A stretch of 64,000 nt of DNA, from positions 1 through 64,000 of the forward strand of contig WGMQ01000045.1 in NCBI GenBank assembly GCA_016125005.1. Direction: 5' to 3'. This DNA comes from a bacterium (GTDB lineage Bacteria; Sumerlaeota; Sumerlaeia; SLMS01). Both the position numbers and the translations under genes were made by a program. This document shows positions 44,472 to 54,575 of this stretch, piece after piece. Position 1 is the stretch's first letter. Every line of letters begins with the position of its first letter. The notes under the pieces were generated by a model. It worked only from the letters and a program-made list of their open reading frames with translations. It searched no databases and was not told the DNA's origin.

Positions 44472-46450
44472 GGCGCGCCCTCCGTTTCACCAATCAGGCG
44501 CAGCGCCGTCGCTGCGTCCACTTCGGTCCCTGCGGACAAACCGGAGCGAGTGCGGTAGGTAGAGACGGCCAGTTCGGTCAATGCGTCGAACTCGCCCGTG
44601 GGCGCGATGGCGTATAGACCAACCTTGGCGAGACGCTTCTGCAGCGCGGAAACGGCTTCGCCCTGGGCGAGCGGCTTGAGTCCCACGAGACCCTCCGGAT
44701 CAAAGAAAGGCACCATCACGGAGGTCACGTGCGCGTTCACCATCTGCGCCGGGAGCAGCAGCCTGCCGCTCCGCGGATCGAGGATCGTGACGGTGTTCGC
44801 CTCCACCTTCAACACGACCGACCAAGGGCCGAATCCGGGGCTTGAGTCGTCGACCTGGATCAGCGCGGGGAACATCCCGGGCTTCAGCACGTTCAGCGTG
44901 GCGGCAAGGCGTGCTTCGCGCAGGAAAAGCGGGGCGCGCCCCGTGGCGAGACGACGCTCGCTAAGTTGCTCGGGGGTCATGCCGCGTAGAATTGCCAGCT
45001 GATCTTCGGGGAATCGGCTGCCATTTTTGGCGGCCAACCAAGTGATGAGCGCCGCGTGATAGGCGACACCGGCTTCGTTCACGCGGAGGATGCCATCGGT
45101 GTCATAGGTCCATGGCGCCGCGGCGGCCTTGCTCGGTGCCGGGGTGGGCACGGGGGTGGGTTCCAGGGTGGGCGCCGGCGAGGGCGAAGGTGTCGGCGCG
45201 ACCGTCGGGGACGGCGACGGGGTGGGCACCGGTGATGGTGTCGGGGAAGGTTCGGGACTCGGCGAAGGCGATGGCGTCGGCTCGGGCGTGGGGGTCGACT
45301 CTGGCGTGGGAGAAGGAGCGGGTGTTGGCGACGGCTCGGGAGTTTGAGTCGGGCTCGGCAACGGCGTGGCGGTCGGCGTGATGCGAGGCGTGGCGGTGGG
45401 CGTCGGCAGCGTCGTGATGGGCGTCGCGACCGCCGGCATTGCTACCGCAGGCGCTGGATTGCGCGGCTGGATTGCCAGCACGACCGCGATGACAAGCAGG
45501 CCCGCAAAAAGGGCAAATGCCAGCGGCCAGATACCGGGCAATCCGCCTCGGGAACGCTCTGCATCCCCGCCCACCACGACGACTTCATCGGAGCTTCCCG
45601 CGGCGGCTTGGCGAGCGGTAGCTTTTGCTCCAGCGCGGCGCGGCATTCCGCCCAGCTCGTCGATTGCCTTGTCGACAATTTCCTCGCTGATCTCGAACTG
45701 CTCGCGGACGAAAGCGACGAGGAGCGCGCGGTCTGAGAGCACATTGACGCGACGGGGAACCCCAAGGCTGTATTCGAAGATGCGACGCAGGGCCTTCTTG
45801 TGGAACTTGATGGGCTTGGTGGCACCGGCGACTTCGAGACGATGGGTGATGTACTCGCCGAGTTCCTCGAAGGTCAGCGGCGAGATGTGGAAGCGCACGG
45901 TGATGCGCTGATTGAGCTGTTCGAGCTCCGGCAGGTCCAGCATGTCAGCCAGCTCCGGCTGGCCGACCAGGGCGATCTGGATCAACTTGGCCGTTTCCGT
46001 CTCGAGGTTGCTCAGGAGTCGCACCTGCTCGAGGGCCTGTGCGGACAGGCGCTGCGCCTCGTCGATCAACAGCACCACGTTGCGGTCGTGGCGGTATTCT
46101 TCCAGAAGGAACTTGTTCAGCTCCGCAAGGAGTTCGCGCTTCGAGGTGCTGGTGGCGGGAATGCCGAATTCGCCATTGATGGTCTGGAGCAGCTCGACAT
46201 CGCTCAGCTCGGGGTTCAGGACGATGGCGAGGCGGTTGGCCTGACGATCCAGCTTGCCGAGCATGGCGCGACAGATGGTCGTCTTTCCGCAGCCAATTTC
46301 CCCGGTCAGGGCGATGAACCCTTTGCGCTGCTCGATGCCGTAGGTGAGCGCCGCCAAAGCCTCGCGGTGGCGCCGCGACAGGAACAGGAACCGCGAGTTT
46401 GGCGTGATGTTGAACGGCTCTTCGGTGAATCCGAAGAATTCAAGGTACAT
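44468..46450 (-). CDS. gspA: GspA/ExeA-like AAA ATPase with periplasmic peptidoglycan-binding domain
   Basis: 660 aa from [13 protein letters not shown] (ATG 46450), the exact ExeA opening. Walker A is G-E-I-G-C-G-K-T-T, Walker [11 protein letters not shown] single membrane helix (about 315-335) leads to an approximately 110-residue T-P-S-P linker, then a periplasmic region ending in a peptidoglycan-binding fold ([17 protein letters not shown]). ExeA uses ATP and peptidoglycan binding to help secretin assembly. The linker is unusually long and reads as a repetitive GTG-rich track in DNA (about 45120-45420). It is the first gene of a gspA-gspB-methyltransferase operon. The track start 46621 adds no recognisable domain. 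Confidence 0.8.
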   Translation of the reverse strand: MYLEFFGFTEEPFNITPNSRFLFLSRRHREALAALTYGIEQRKGFIALTGEIGCGKTTICRAMLGKLDRQANRLAIVLNPELSDVELLQTINGEFGIPATSTSKRELLAELNKFLLEEYRHDRNVVLLIDEAQRLSAQALEQVRLLSNLETETAKLIQIALVGQPELADMLDLPELEQLNQRITVRFHISPLTFEELGEYITHRLEVAGATKPIKFHKKALRRIFEYSLGVPRRVNVLSDRALLVAFVREQFEISEEIVDKAIDELGGMPRRAGAKATARQAAAGSSDEVVVVGGDAERSRGGLPGIWPLAFALFAGLLVIAVVLAIQPRNPAPAVAMPAVATPITTLPTPTATPRITPTATPLPSPTQTPEPSPTPAPSPTPESTPTPEPTPSPSPSPEPSPTPSPVPTPSPSPTVAPTPSPSPAPTLEPTPVPTPAPSKAAAAPWTYDTDGILRVNEAGVAYHAALITWLAAKNGSRFPEDQLAILRGMTPEQLSERRLATGRAPLFLREARLAATLNVLKPGMFPALIQVDDSSPGFGPWSVVLKVEANTVTILDPRSGRLLLPAQMVNAHVTSVMVPFFDPEGLVGLKPLAQGEAVSALQKRLAKVGLYAIAPTGEFDALTELAVSTYRTRSGLSAGTEVDAATALRLIGETEGAP

Positions 46451-46692
46451 GATGATGGGCCCTCGGTGACTCCACCTGACGATTCGACGGGAGAGTGGTA
46501 TCGATGCGATCGGAAGGTCAACCGCGGAGGTGGATCGACGGTTCCATCTTGGGCGAGGTTGTCGATCATCCTTGACCGTGCCGACAGGGGAGCGGATTTT
46601 CTCGCTTGAATTGCGGTACAAGTGTCACGATCCTTGCATCCCGCTGTTCCTGTGCGGTCCCATTGCCGCATCACTTCATCGCCGAGTGCATA

Positions 46693-48699
46693 ATGAACAA
46701 TCTAAAGTCCGTTTCGCTGTGGCTGGTTATTTTCGTCCTCTGTATCATTTTGGCCTTCCGGTTGATCGATCGGCCAAAGCCCGTCGAGCTGACGGTGGTC
46801 GCGTTCCTTGAGTTGGCAGAGGAGAATTACGACGCCACGAAGAAGGAGAACCCCGCCCTGAAGGGGGTGATCGATCGCGAAGGGCAGATCGAAGGGAAGG
46901 TGCTCGCCTCCGCCTGGACCGCGAAGACCGGCAAGGAAGTCGACAAGGTCCTCAAAGACGCGGACGGCTTCGTTCCCTTCACCACCAGCTACGTCCCGAA
47001 TCAGGCGCAGGCCATTCTGGAAACCATGCGCAAGACCGGCGTTCGCGAATACGACGGCCGTCAGGCCGGTGGCTTTGCGATGTCGCTGCTCCTGACGATT
47101 GTCGGCCCGATCATCTTCCTCGTGCTGCTATGGGTGCTTTTGGTGCGCCAGCTCCAGAATAGCGGCAACAAGGCCATGACCTTCGGGAAGTCGAAGGCCA
47201 AGATGATCAGCGAAGGCCAGATCAAGGTCAACTTCGACGACGTCGCCGGCGTGGAAGAGGCCAAGGAAGAGCTTCGCGAAATCGTGGAGTTTCTCAAGGA
47301 TCCGAAGAAGTTCTCCCGCCTTGGCGGCAAGATTCCGAAGGGCGTGCTGCTGTTCGGCCCCCCCGGTACAGGCAAGACGTTGCTTGCTCGCGCTGTTGCG
47401 GGCGAAGCGGGTTGTCCGTTCTTCTCGATCTCCGGCTCGGACTTCGTGGAAATGTTTGTCGGCGTCGGCGCGAGCCGCGTTCGCGACTTGTTCGACCAGG
47501 CGAAGAAGAACAAGCCCTGCGTGATCTTCATCGATGAAATCGACGCCGTCGGTCGTCACCGCTTCGCCGGCATTGGCGGCGGGCATGACGAGCGTGAGCA
47601 GACCCTCAACCAGTTGCTGGTGGAGATGGACGGCTTTGCGACGAACGAAGGCGTGATCCTGATCGCCGCGACCAATCGTCCCGACGTGCTTGATCCGGCT
47701 CTGCTCCGCCCGGGCCGCTTTGATCGCCAGATCACTGTGGATTACCCCGATGTGCTCGGTCGCGAGCGCATCCTGAAGGTCCACGCCAAGAACGTGAAGT
47801 TGGCTAACGCGGTCGAACTGAAGTCCATCGCCAAGGGGACCCCCGGGTTCTCCGGTGCAGACCTCGCCAACATCATCAACGAGGCCGCGCTGCTGGCGGC
47901 CCGCCAGAACAAGACTCACGTCGACCAGAAGGACCTGGAGGAAGCCAAGGACCGAGTCATGATGGGTCCCGAGCGCCGCAGCCTGAGCATCACCGCCAAC
48001 GAAAAGCGGCTGACGGCAATCCACGAGGCTGGGCACGCCCTGGCTGCCTACTTCACCCCGGGTTGCGACCCGGTTCACAAGATCACCATCATTCCCCGTG
48101 GCCGCAGTCTCGGCCTCACCGCCGTGCTTCCCGGCGAAGAGCGCTTTAATCGCACAAAGACCCAGCTTCAGGCCCAGTTGGTGTACGGCCTCGGTGGTCT
48201 CGCGGCGGAGAAGGCAGTGAACGGCGAGTTCGGCACAGGTGTTGGGAACGACCTGATGCGGATCACCGGATTGGCCCGTCGCATGGTTTGCGAGATGGGC
48301 ATGAGCGATCGTCTTGGCCCGCGTACCTTCGGCGAGAACAACAACAACGTCTTCCTGGGTCGCGACATGGCCAACCACGAGAAGACCTACTCCGAGGAAA
48401 TGGCCAAGATCATCGACGAGGAAGTAAAGCAGCTCATCGACGAGGCCCACAATCGCGCCATGACCATCATGACCGATCAACGCAACCTGCTGGATGTGGT
48501 CACCCAGGCGCTGGTCGACCGCGAGACGCTCAATGGCGAAGAATTCCTGGCCCTGATGAAGGGGGAGACGCTCCCCCCGCTCTTCAACAAGGAATCCACC
48601 CCGCCGACCGCTCCGCCAAGCTCCAAGGAAGAGGACTGCAAGCCCCGCGCTCCTCGCCTCGGCGACATCCTCGACGGTCCCCGCCAAGTCCCCGGATGA
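46693..48699 (+). CDS. ftsH: ATP-dependent zinc metalloprotease FtsH
   Basis: 668 aa from ATG 46693 ([22 protein letters not shown]). Two membrane helices flank a periplasmic domain. Walker A is G-P-P-G-T-G-K-T, Walker B F-I-D-E-I-D, the SRH region [10 protein letters not shown] ... G-R-F-D-R-Q, protease H-E-A-G-H and the third zinc ligand in G-N-D-L. It degrades misfolded membrane proteins and regulators. The pore loop F-V-G is present ([14 protein letters not shown]). Shine-Dalgarno is poor. The stop overlaps the next ATG (ATGA). Confidence 0.95.
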   Translation: MNNLKSVSLWLVIFVLCIILAFRLIDRPKPVELTVVAFLELAEENYDATKKENPALKGVIDREGQIEGKVLASAWTAKTGKEVDKVLKDADGFVPFTTSYVPNQAQAILETMRKTGVREYDGRQAGGFAMSLLLTIVGPIIFLVLLWVLLVRQLQNSGNKAMTFGKSKAKMISEGQIKVNFDDVAGVEEAKEELREIVEFLKDPKKFSRLGGKIPKGVLLFGPPGTGKTLLARAVAGEAGCPFFSISGSDFVEMFVGVGASRVRDLFDQAKKNKPCVIFIDEIDAVGRHRFAGIGGGHDEREQTLNQLLVEMDGFATNEGVILIAATNRPDVLDPALLRPGRFDRQITVDYPDVLGRERILKVHAKNVKLANAVELKSIAKGTPGFSGADLANIINEAALLAARQNKTHVDQKDLEEAKDRVMMGPERRSLSITANEKRLTAIHEAGHALAAYFTPGCDPVHKITIIPRGRSLGLTAVLPGEERFNRTKTQLQAQLVYGLGGLAAEKAVNGEFGTGVGNDLMRITGLARRMVCEMGMSDRLGPRTFGENNNNVFLGRDMANHEKTYSEEMAKIIDEEVKQLIDEAHNRAMTIMTDQRNLLDVVTQALVDRETLNGEEFLALMKGETLPPLFNKESTPPTAPPSSKEEDCKPRAPRLGDILDGPRQVPG

Positions 48700-49571
48700 A
48701 ACCCGCTCTCCTGAATATCGTGCTCACGGCCACCCTGCTTCAGGGTGGCCTTTGCCTGTCCGCGGAACCCTCCGCCACGCTGAAGGTCGGCGACTTGTTC
48801 GTAACGCCGGACGCGGAACCGCTTGTCGGCACCCCGCTGGTCACCTTCGAGCAACTGAACAATGACGTGGTCCCCACGCTCTGGCCGCGGCTGGACGCAG
48901 AGCACGCTGCAGGTCACCATGATGTGGTGCTGGCGACTACCGAGGTGCTCCTAGCATGGATTCCTCCGACGGCCCCCGAGTACGGGGAGGCCCTCTGGTA
49001 CCGCGCGAGGGCCTATGCGGAAGTCGGCGACCTGGACCGCGTGGATCGCGTGGCGACCACCTATCTCAAGAGTTTCCCCAAAGGCCCACGGCTGGGCTGG
49101 TTCTTGGTCCGAGTGGCGCGCGGATGGATGCGCGAGCAGAAACCGGTGGAGGCGGCAGCCGTCTGGGCCGTGCTGCTGGACGAGAAGATCGCCCTGTCGC
49201 CCGAGGAGGCGATGGAGGCGGCGATCGTCTTCGATCTTGCATTTCGTCCCGTTGACGTGCGGCGGGCTTTGGATGCGGCGCCCGGTCTGGCGGGGGGAGC
49301 GAAAGGATCTGCGCTGGTGGTGCGTTCGCTGCTGATGGCGGACGATCCGTCGCGTGAGCTCCCGAAGGGGGAGCTACTGACGGAGCCGGAGGACTTGTTG
49401 GTCTTCGGCTTCCTCTTGGAAGCGCGGGGACGTCGCGAGGAAGCGGTGCCCGCCTACCGGGCTGTGCTGGCTGACAAGCGTGCATCGCAGGCCCTGCACG
49501 ATGCAGCGTCGCGTCGGCTCGACGATCGCTGGAAGCTCTGGCCTCCCCCGACCACCATCACATCCCCGTGA
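48696..49571 (+). CDS. Exported TPR-like protein of unknown function
   Basis: 291 aa with signal peptide [23 protein letters not shown]. The mature part is helical, with TPR-like pairs ([43 protein letters not shown]). ATG overlaps the ftsH stop, so it is translationally coupled to the protease and may act with it in envelope quality control. The last 14 bases overlap convergent mlaE. Confidence 0.7.
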   Translation: MKPALLNIVLTATLLQGGLCLSAEPSATLKVGDLFVTPDAEPLVGTPLVTFEQLNNDVVPTLWPRLDAEHAAGHHDVVLATTEVLLAWIPPTAPEYGEALWYRARAYAEVGDLDRVDRVATTYLKSFPKGPRLGWFLVRVARGWMREQKPVEAAAVWAVLLDEKIALSPEEAMEAAIVFDLAFRPVDVRRALDAAPGLAGGAKGSALVVRSLLMADDPSRELPKGELLTEPEDLLVFGFLLEARGRREEAVPAYRAVLADKRASQALHDAASRRLDDRWKLWPPPTTITSP

Positions 49572-50355
49572 TGACCAGGATCAGCGTGGTAAGCAGGTAG
49601 TCGAAAATCAGGATCTGGATCAGTGCGAAAACCACCGAGTTGGTCGTCGCACGCCCGACCCCTGCAGCGCCGCCACTCGTGTTAAAGCCGTAATAACAGC
49701 CACTGACCGCGATGATCAAACCGAAGACGAACGTCTTCGCGATACCTCCGACGATGTCGGGGATCTTGGCGAAGGCCAGGGTGGTGGTGTAATACTGAAG
49801 CGGGTCGATGTTCAGTGCCGCATCGCCGACCGCCTTGCCGCCGAGATAGCCAGTGACTAGGCAGATGCAGCTGATCATGGGCAGCATCAGGGTCATGGCG
49901 ATGACCCGCGGGGCGCAGAGATAGCGGAGCGGATCGACATTCAGGATATCCATCGCGTCCAACTGTTCGGTCACGCGCATGGTGCCGATCTCGGCCGTGA
50001 TGGAGGCGGCGACGCGCGCGCCGACCACCATCGCGCAAAAGGCTGGTACCATCTCGCGCGCATTGGCGATGAACGAGATGCCGGGAACGTAGTTCTTGGA
50101 GCCGAATTTGACGAGCTGCACGCCGGTCTGGAGCACCATCACCATGCCCACGAAGATACTGGTCAGGGCGGCGATGGGAAAGCTCTTCACGCCAATGAGA
50201 ACCGCCTGGTCCATGATCTGGCGATAGCGCCAAGGGGGGCTGAGGACCCGGCCCATGACTGATAGAAAGAAGTTGAAGTAGTTGCCCACAAACTGGAGCA
50301 GGTCGAGAGTACCGCGACCCACGTTGGCAACCAAATTGAGCGGAGCGCTGGTCAT
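49558..50355 (-). CDS. mlaE: MlaE/YrbE-family lipid transport permease
   Basis: 265 aa, 5-6 helices. Signature segments are F-V-G-M-V-M-V-L-Q-T-G-V-Q-L, A-M-V-V-G-A-R-V-A-A-S-I-T-A-E-I-G-T-M-R-V-T-E-Q-L-D-A-M and I-A-M-T-L-M-L-P. MlaE works with an MlaF ATPase and an MCE (MlaD) protein in phospholipid traffic to or from the outer membrane. No ATPase or MCE gene follows here, so partners must be elsewhere. Supports a diderm cell. Confidence 0.88.
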   Translation of the reverse strand: MTSAPLNLVANVGRGTLDLLQFVGNYFNFFLSVMGRVLSPPWRYRQIMDQAVLIGVKSFPIAALTSIFVGMVMVLQTGVQLVKFGSKNYVPGISFIANAREMVPAFCAMVVGARVAASITAEIGTMRVTEQLDAMDILNVDPLRYLCAPRVIAMTLMLPMISCICLVTGYLGGKAVGDAALNIDPLQYYTTTLAFAKIPDIVGGIAKTFVFGLIIAVSGCYYGFNTSGGAAGVGRATTNSVVFALIQILIFDYLLTTLILVITGM

Positions 50356-50492
50356 TTGGGTAAGGCGTTTCCTACTTCAGGGGGTATGTGACGAAAGAAT
50401 ATGGGAACGAAGCAGCAACTCTTGTTGTCAAACGCGGCGGATTGAACCCAGCTTCGGAACCGAAGGCAATCGGCATCTGGAAAGCACCCGGA

Positions 50493-51116
50493 GTGAATCA
50501 CCCCTTGCAGGTAACGCGCCGCACCATCGGGCCCAAGTCGAGTCAACGTGGCATGACGGTCTTTGAACTGACCATCGTGTTGCTGATCGGCTTGATCATT
50601 GTGGGCGTGGGGTGGATGATGACGCGGCCGGCCGTGACCCAGACCAAACTGAGTCGTGTACGGGAGGATCATCGGGCCCTCGCCCGTGCCCTTTCCAACT
50701 ATCAGATCGACTACGCCTCCAAGCCCCAGGACCTGGCCACGCTGCGCTCCCACGACAGCTACCTCGGGTCGACCCCGCTGGATCCCTTCCAGCGTAACCG
50801 CGGTGGCTACGTCTATGTGCCTTCCCTTTATCCCGACATGCCGGCATTGCTGATCAGTGCGGGTCCCGATGGGGACTTTGACCTGCCACCGGAGTTGCTC
50901 CGCATTGCAGACATCACCATGGCCTCGCCCGACATGTTCCCCCCGTCGCGAGGGACCAACGGAAGTTCCGCGATGTCGGACTCGTCCGGCCAGGCGGCGG
51001 AAGCTGGTTCCCTGAGCCAGGAAGCAGCTCTGGGCATCATCTCGGCCTATCTATATCTGGGTTCGTTCAACGCCGAGCGCGGCAATGACGGCGACGTCAT
51101 CACCATCGTCCACTAA
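50493..51116 (+). CDS. Pseudopilin-like protein
   Basis: 207 aa from GTG 50493 (GGAAAG 8 bases upstream), giving a 20-residue leader V-N-H-P-L-Q-V-T-R-R-T-I-G-P-K-S-S-Q-R-G before M-T-V-F-E-L-T-I-V-L-L-I-G-L-I-I-V-G-V-G-W. The track start GTG 50388 would give a 55-residue leader and leave only 32 bases for divergent promoters with mlaE. Glu at +5 and the long hydrophobic helix mark a type IV prepilin/pseudopilin. The mature part includes Y-Q-I-D-Y-A-S-K-P-Q-D-L-A-T-L, a GspG-like stretch. The next gene starts inside its 3' end. Confidence 0.7.
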   Translation: MNHPLQVTRRTIGPKSSQRGMTVFELTIVLLIGLIIVGVGWMMTRPAVTQTKLSRVREDHRALARALSNYQIDYASKPQDLATLRSHDSYLGSTPLDPFQRNRGGYVYVPSLYPDMPALLISAGPDGDFDLPPELLRIADITMASPDMFPPSRGTNGSSAMSDSSGQAAEAGSLSQEAALGIISAYLYLGSFNAERGNDGDVITIVH

Positions 51117-53274
51117 GGGGAGCCCGGCTCTTCCACCGAGGCGCGTCGAGACCCCCGCGCTGCTCTGCACCCTCTATGCCCTCGCGGCGGTCACCATTGC
51201 GGGGACGGGCGTGAGCACCGCCCTGATCGGGTTTGCGGCATTCGCGATCGTGGCGGGTGCCATCGCCACCCGCGCAGGCCGACCCACCAGCCGCGAGGTA
51301 CGCGTGGCCTGGCTCAATGCTTCAGCGATCTTTGCGGTCGCGCTGCTGATCGGGTGGATGTTTTTCGAAATCCCCCCCGAACAGGCGCTGGTGGTGATCT
51401 GCCTATTTCTCATGCTCCGGTGCTGGCTGATTGAGCGACGAGAGTGGGATTACATGCAGGTTTGGCTCCTGAGCACCATGCTGCTTCACGTGGCAGCGCT
51501 GGCACTGGGCGGACTTTGGGGGGCCTTGGTCGTGCTCGGCTGGGGGGTGAGCACGATCCAGCTATTCAACGTGCTGGCGACCCTGCGCAGCAATCCCGGG
51601 GCGGATCCGTACCAATCCGCGCCAAGATCGCTCTCCAGCGCCACCCTGCACCTGCCGATCTTCGTTCTCCTGAGCGCCGTGCTCATGGTCGCGGCCCCCC
51701 GCTACAAATCAATCGAGCCCGACCATTCCCCCGAGACACGCAGCCGATTCGTCTTCATGCGCTCCACCGGCATGGCGGAGGGAGGCGTGAACCTCGGCGA
51801 GCCTGCCGTCATCCAGGCAGACCCCACCGTCGCCTTCCGGGTCATCGACCCTCCCCCGACGCTCCTCCCACAGATCGCCCGATTCCGGGTCGACGTCCTC
51901 GATGCCTTCGATGGGGTGCGGTGGACGCGCTCCCCGTCGGATGCTCCGTCGGCCCCCAACCACAATGGCCAAGTCGTCGTGCGCGACGTGGGACCGCTTC
52001 CAGAGGGCGCGGCGGTGCGCTACGAGATCTGGCTCGCGGCCCATCGAATGGCGCGTCCGCCGCTTTCGAGACGCACGGTGGCGCTGGAACGCCTCCCGCT
52101 GGATACCGAGGTCAGCGCCTACGGGGACGGCACCGTTGAGTTCCGAGGTGCGCGCCCGCCCTCCAAGTGGCAGGTACTGGCCACCCTGAACGAACCGTTT
52201 CCGTCGGTCGATCCTCCCAGCCCGCAGGACCTAGTGGTCCCCGATCCCCTCCTCGCTTCCACGGAAGTGCTGGCCGATGAGGTCTTCCGCGCGGCGGAGA
52301 CCGAGGACCACAAGTTGCAGGCACAGTACGCGGCCATGTGGCTGCGTCGGCATGGTCGCTATACGCTCGATCTGTCGGGGCTGCGCCCGGGAATCGACGG
52401 CGTGCGTGACTTCATGGGTGGGAGATTGGAGGGAAACTGCGAGCTATTCGCCTCGGCGCTGGCGACGGTGCTTCGCTTCAAGGGGATTCCGGCGAGGATG
52501 GTGGTCGGCTATCGAGGGGGGGAGTATGCGCCCTCGATGGTGCCGGGAAGCAGTCGCCCCGACCTGGTCTTCACAAACGAGCACGCTCATGCCTGGGTGG
52601 AATGCTGGATTGAGGGCGAAGGTTGGATCGAGTGCGAGGCGACACCGGTCAATGAGTTGGGCGTCGGCAATGAGGGCGATGGCCAGGCACCGACCGCCAT
52701 CTTGTCTGCATCCATGAAGGAGATGAACCGCCTCGGCGGGTTGCTTGACAGCTATGATGCGAGAGCACAGCAGGCGATGGTCGCAGGACTGAAGGGACGG
52801 ATGATCACCCGTCTCCAGCGAATAGACAATGGCTCCCTCTATCGCGTCGGAGACCGATTTCTGACGAATGCCCGCGAGCCTGGGTTCCTATGGTTGGTCG
52901 CTGCCCTGTTGGCGCTCAATCTATTGGCGTGGTGGCTGCGTCATCGAATCGGCCTGGACCGACTGGGAGTTCGAAATCCCCGCGCGGCAGGTCAGGCGGG
53001 CATGCTGCCCGCCCCGCTCGAGGAGTTGGCAGGCGTGCTCCGACGTCGCGGAATTGCTCCACCGCGCGTCCCCGATTCAGGCGGCGCCATATTTATTCGG
53101 GATGCGGTGAGGCGGTTGGGCGCGAGCGACCAACTCGGGGAGCAAATGGTCTGTCTATACGAGGAATGGCGCTTCGGTGCGGTAGATTCCACCCGCTCGG
53201 CAGCGCTGCTCGATCGCTATCGGGGACTGCTTGCCGGTCTGCCGACGGTCACCCATTCGGCAGGACGAGGTTGA
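51085..53274 (+). CDS. TgpA-like membrane transglutaminase
   Basis: 729 aa. N-terminal helices (about residues 25-210, DUF3488-like) are followed by an extracytoplasmic transglutaminase core: Cys452 in G-N-C-E-L-F-A-S-A, His502 in E-H-A-H-A-W-V-E, and the third triad position as Glu518 in E-C-E-A-T-P, where Asp (D-P-T) is usual. A further helix (about 596-612) and a DUF4129-like cytoplasmic tail follow. ATG 51085 overlaps the pseudopilin end by 32 bases. Its 3' end overlaps convergent surA-like by 26 bases. TgpA-type proteins are linked to envelope maintenance; the substrate is unknown. Confidence 0.8.
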   Translation: MTATSSPSSTKGSPALPPRRVETPALLCTLYALAAVTIAGTGVSTALIGFAAFAIVAGAIATRAGRPTSREVRVAWLNASAIFAVALLIGWMFFEIPPEQALVVICLFLMLRCWLIERREWDYMQVWLLSTMLLHVAALALGGLWGALVVLGWGVSTIQLFNVLATLRSNPGADPYQSAPRSLSSATLHLPIFVLLSAVLMVAAPRYKSIEPDHSPETRSRFVFMRSTGMAEGGVNLGEPAVIQADPTVAFRVIDPPPTLLPQIARFRVDVLDAFDGVRWTRSPSDAPSAPNHNGQVVVRDVGPLPEGAAVRYEIWLAAHRMARPPLSRRTVALERLPLDTEVSAYGDGTVEFRGARPPSKWQVLATLNEPFPSVDPPSPQDLVVPDPLLASTEVLADEVFRAAETEDHKLQAQYAAMWLRRHGRYTLDLSGLRPGIDGVRDFMGGRLEGNCELFASALATVLRFKGIPARMVVGYRGGEYAPSMVPGSSRPDLVFTNEHAHAWVECWIEGEGWIECEATPVNELGVGNEGDGQAPTAILSASMKEMNRLGGLLDSYDARAQQAMVAGLKGRMITRLQRIDNGSLYRVGDRFLTNAREPGFLWLVAALLALNLLAWWLRHRIGLDRLGVRNPRAAGQAGMLPAPLEELAGVLRRRGIAPPRVPDSGGAIFIRDAVRRLGASDQLGEQMVCLYEEWRFGAVDSTRSAALLDRYRGLLAGLPTVTHSAGRG

Positions 53275-54559
53275 TCGGCTCCGCGTTGGCCTGACTGGTG
53301 CGGAGCTGTTCCGCGCTCGGCACCTTGCTGGCGGGCACGCCGCTGAGGTTCGTGATGATGCGGTGGGTCTTCGCCTCACGAAGGCGTTCCAGCAGGCGCG
53401 TGCGCGCGATCTCGGTCATGTTTCGCATGATGGCGGGGCGGGCCGACTCGAAGTCGGTGCCGGTCTCCGGGATCACCTCGATCATTTTCACCACATGGAT
53501 GGAGCGGGTGACGACCTTTCCATTCTCCCGGGCCTTGTTGATGAGCACGTCGCTGACCTCGCCAGCTTTCAACTCGCGACCGCGAACCTGCACGATGGGA
53601 GGCAGGATGTTTTCGTCGAGCGTGAGAAACCGGGTGATGACGCCACCAAAACCACGCGTCTCGTCGTTGAAGGCGGGCTGGTCGAAAACCTCCTTCGGAT
53701 TGGAGGTGGTCTTGAGAGCCTCGCGAACCTTTTCCGCAACGGCGCGGCGGTCGTCGATCAGCTTGCTGTCCGTGCTGGAATCGAGCGCCATGGCGAAATG
53801 CGCCAACTGGTACTTCGGGGGTTCGTAGAAGATGGCGGGGTTGCTGTCGTAGGCCGCCTTGTACTGCTCGTCCGTGTAGTTCAGGGAGATGAACTTGGCG
53901 ATGAGCTTCTCGATCAGCAGCGCGTCGTAGACCGACTTCTCGTAGTCGCCGCGGGAGACCTTCGCGTGATCGAGGACCGCATCGATCGTCTTCTGGTCCA
54001 GCTCGCTCATGGCCTCCGCCTCGGCAAGGCGGGCGCGGAACTCGGCTTCGGAGATGACAAGCTTCTGACGCCGGGCCTCGTCGGCGAGCAGCGAGTGTTC
54101 GACCCAGGACTGAAGCGTGGAGGATTCCTCCGCACGGATGGCCTTGTCGATTAGGTCGCGCTGTTCCTCCAGCACCTCGTTCGGGTCTTCTTCAAGGTCG
54201 ATCACCATGTCCTTGAACTCAGGATCGATGGTGGTGACGACGCCGCCGAATCGCGCCTGCACTTCCTTCTTGAGCCGATCGTACTGGTCGGCAACGCGGA
54301 CGTTGAGCTCGGCCCGGGTCAGGACCCGGTTGTTGACGATGCCCACGATCACGTCCTCGGGGCGGGGCGTCGGTGCGACGCTCTCGTCAGCCTTGGGTGT
54401 CGCTGCGGGGGTGCGCGTCGGCTTGGGGCGCGGCGCGGCCTGAATGGCGGATGGGCGGTTGTCGAGGATCAGTTCCTCGTCCGTCTGCGCGGGCATGGGC
54501 GAGGCGGCCAGAAGAACAGATGAGAGTGACGCGAGAACGATGCGATATGTGGACTTCAT
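53249..54559 (-). CDS. SurA/PpiC-like periplasmic chaperone-isomerase
   Basis: 436 aa from M-K-S-T-Y-R-I-V-L-A-S-L (ATG 54559, GGAGGG 7 bases upstream). Signal peptide, a Pro/Thr/Ala linker, a SurA N-domain (about residues 68-250; V-G-I-V-N-N-R-V-L-T-R-A-E-L), then a parvulin-type region (about 270-400; Y-Q-L-A-H-F-A-M, G-F-G-G-V-I-T-R-F-L-T, G-E-V-S-D-V-L, V-V-K-M-I-E-V). It should assist outer-membrane protein folding. It is the last gene of a ybeY-era-surA-like run (16-base gap to era). Confidence 0.82.
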   Translation of the reverse strand: MKSTYRIVLASLSSVLLAASPMPAQTDEELILDNRPSAIQAAPRPKPTRTPAATPKADESVAPTPRPEDVIVGIVNNRVLTRAELNVRVADQYDRLKKEVQARFGGVVTTIDPEFKDMVIDLEEDPNEVLEEQRDLIDKAIRAEESSTLQSWVEHSLLADEARRQKLVISEAEFRARLAEAEAMSELDQKTIDAVLDHAKVSRGDYEKSVYDALLIEKLIAKFISLNYTDEQYKAAYDSNPAIFYEPPKYQLAHFAMALDSSTDSKLIDDRRAVAEKVREALKTTSNPKEVFDQPAFNDETRGFGGVITRFLTLDENILPPIVQVRGRELKAGEVSDVLINKARENGKVVTRSIHVVKMIEVIPETGTDFESARPAIMRNMTEIARTRLLERLREAKTHRIITNLSGVPASKVPSAEQLRTSQANAEPINLVLPNG

Positions 54560-54575
54560 GGGTTGCCCTCCAGTG

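Noticed and set aside
45112-45381. Gly/Val-rich plus-strand ORFs (GTGVG repeats) inside gspA and gspB
   Set aside because: These are antisense reads of the Pro/Thr-rich linkers and mimic repeat proteins only because of codon periodicity.
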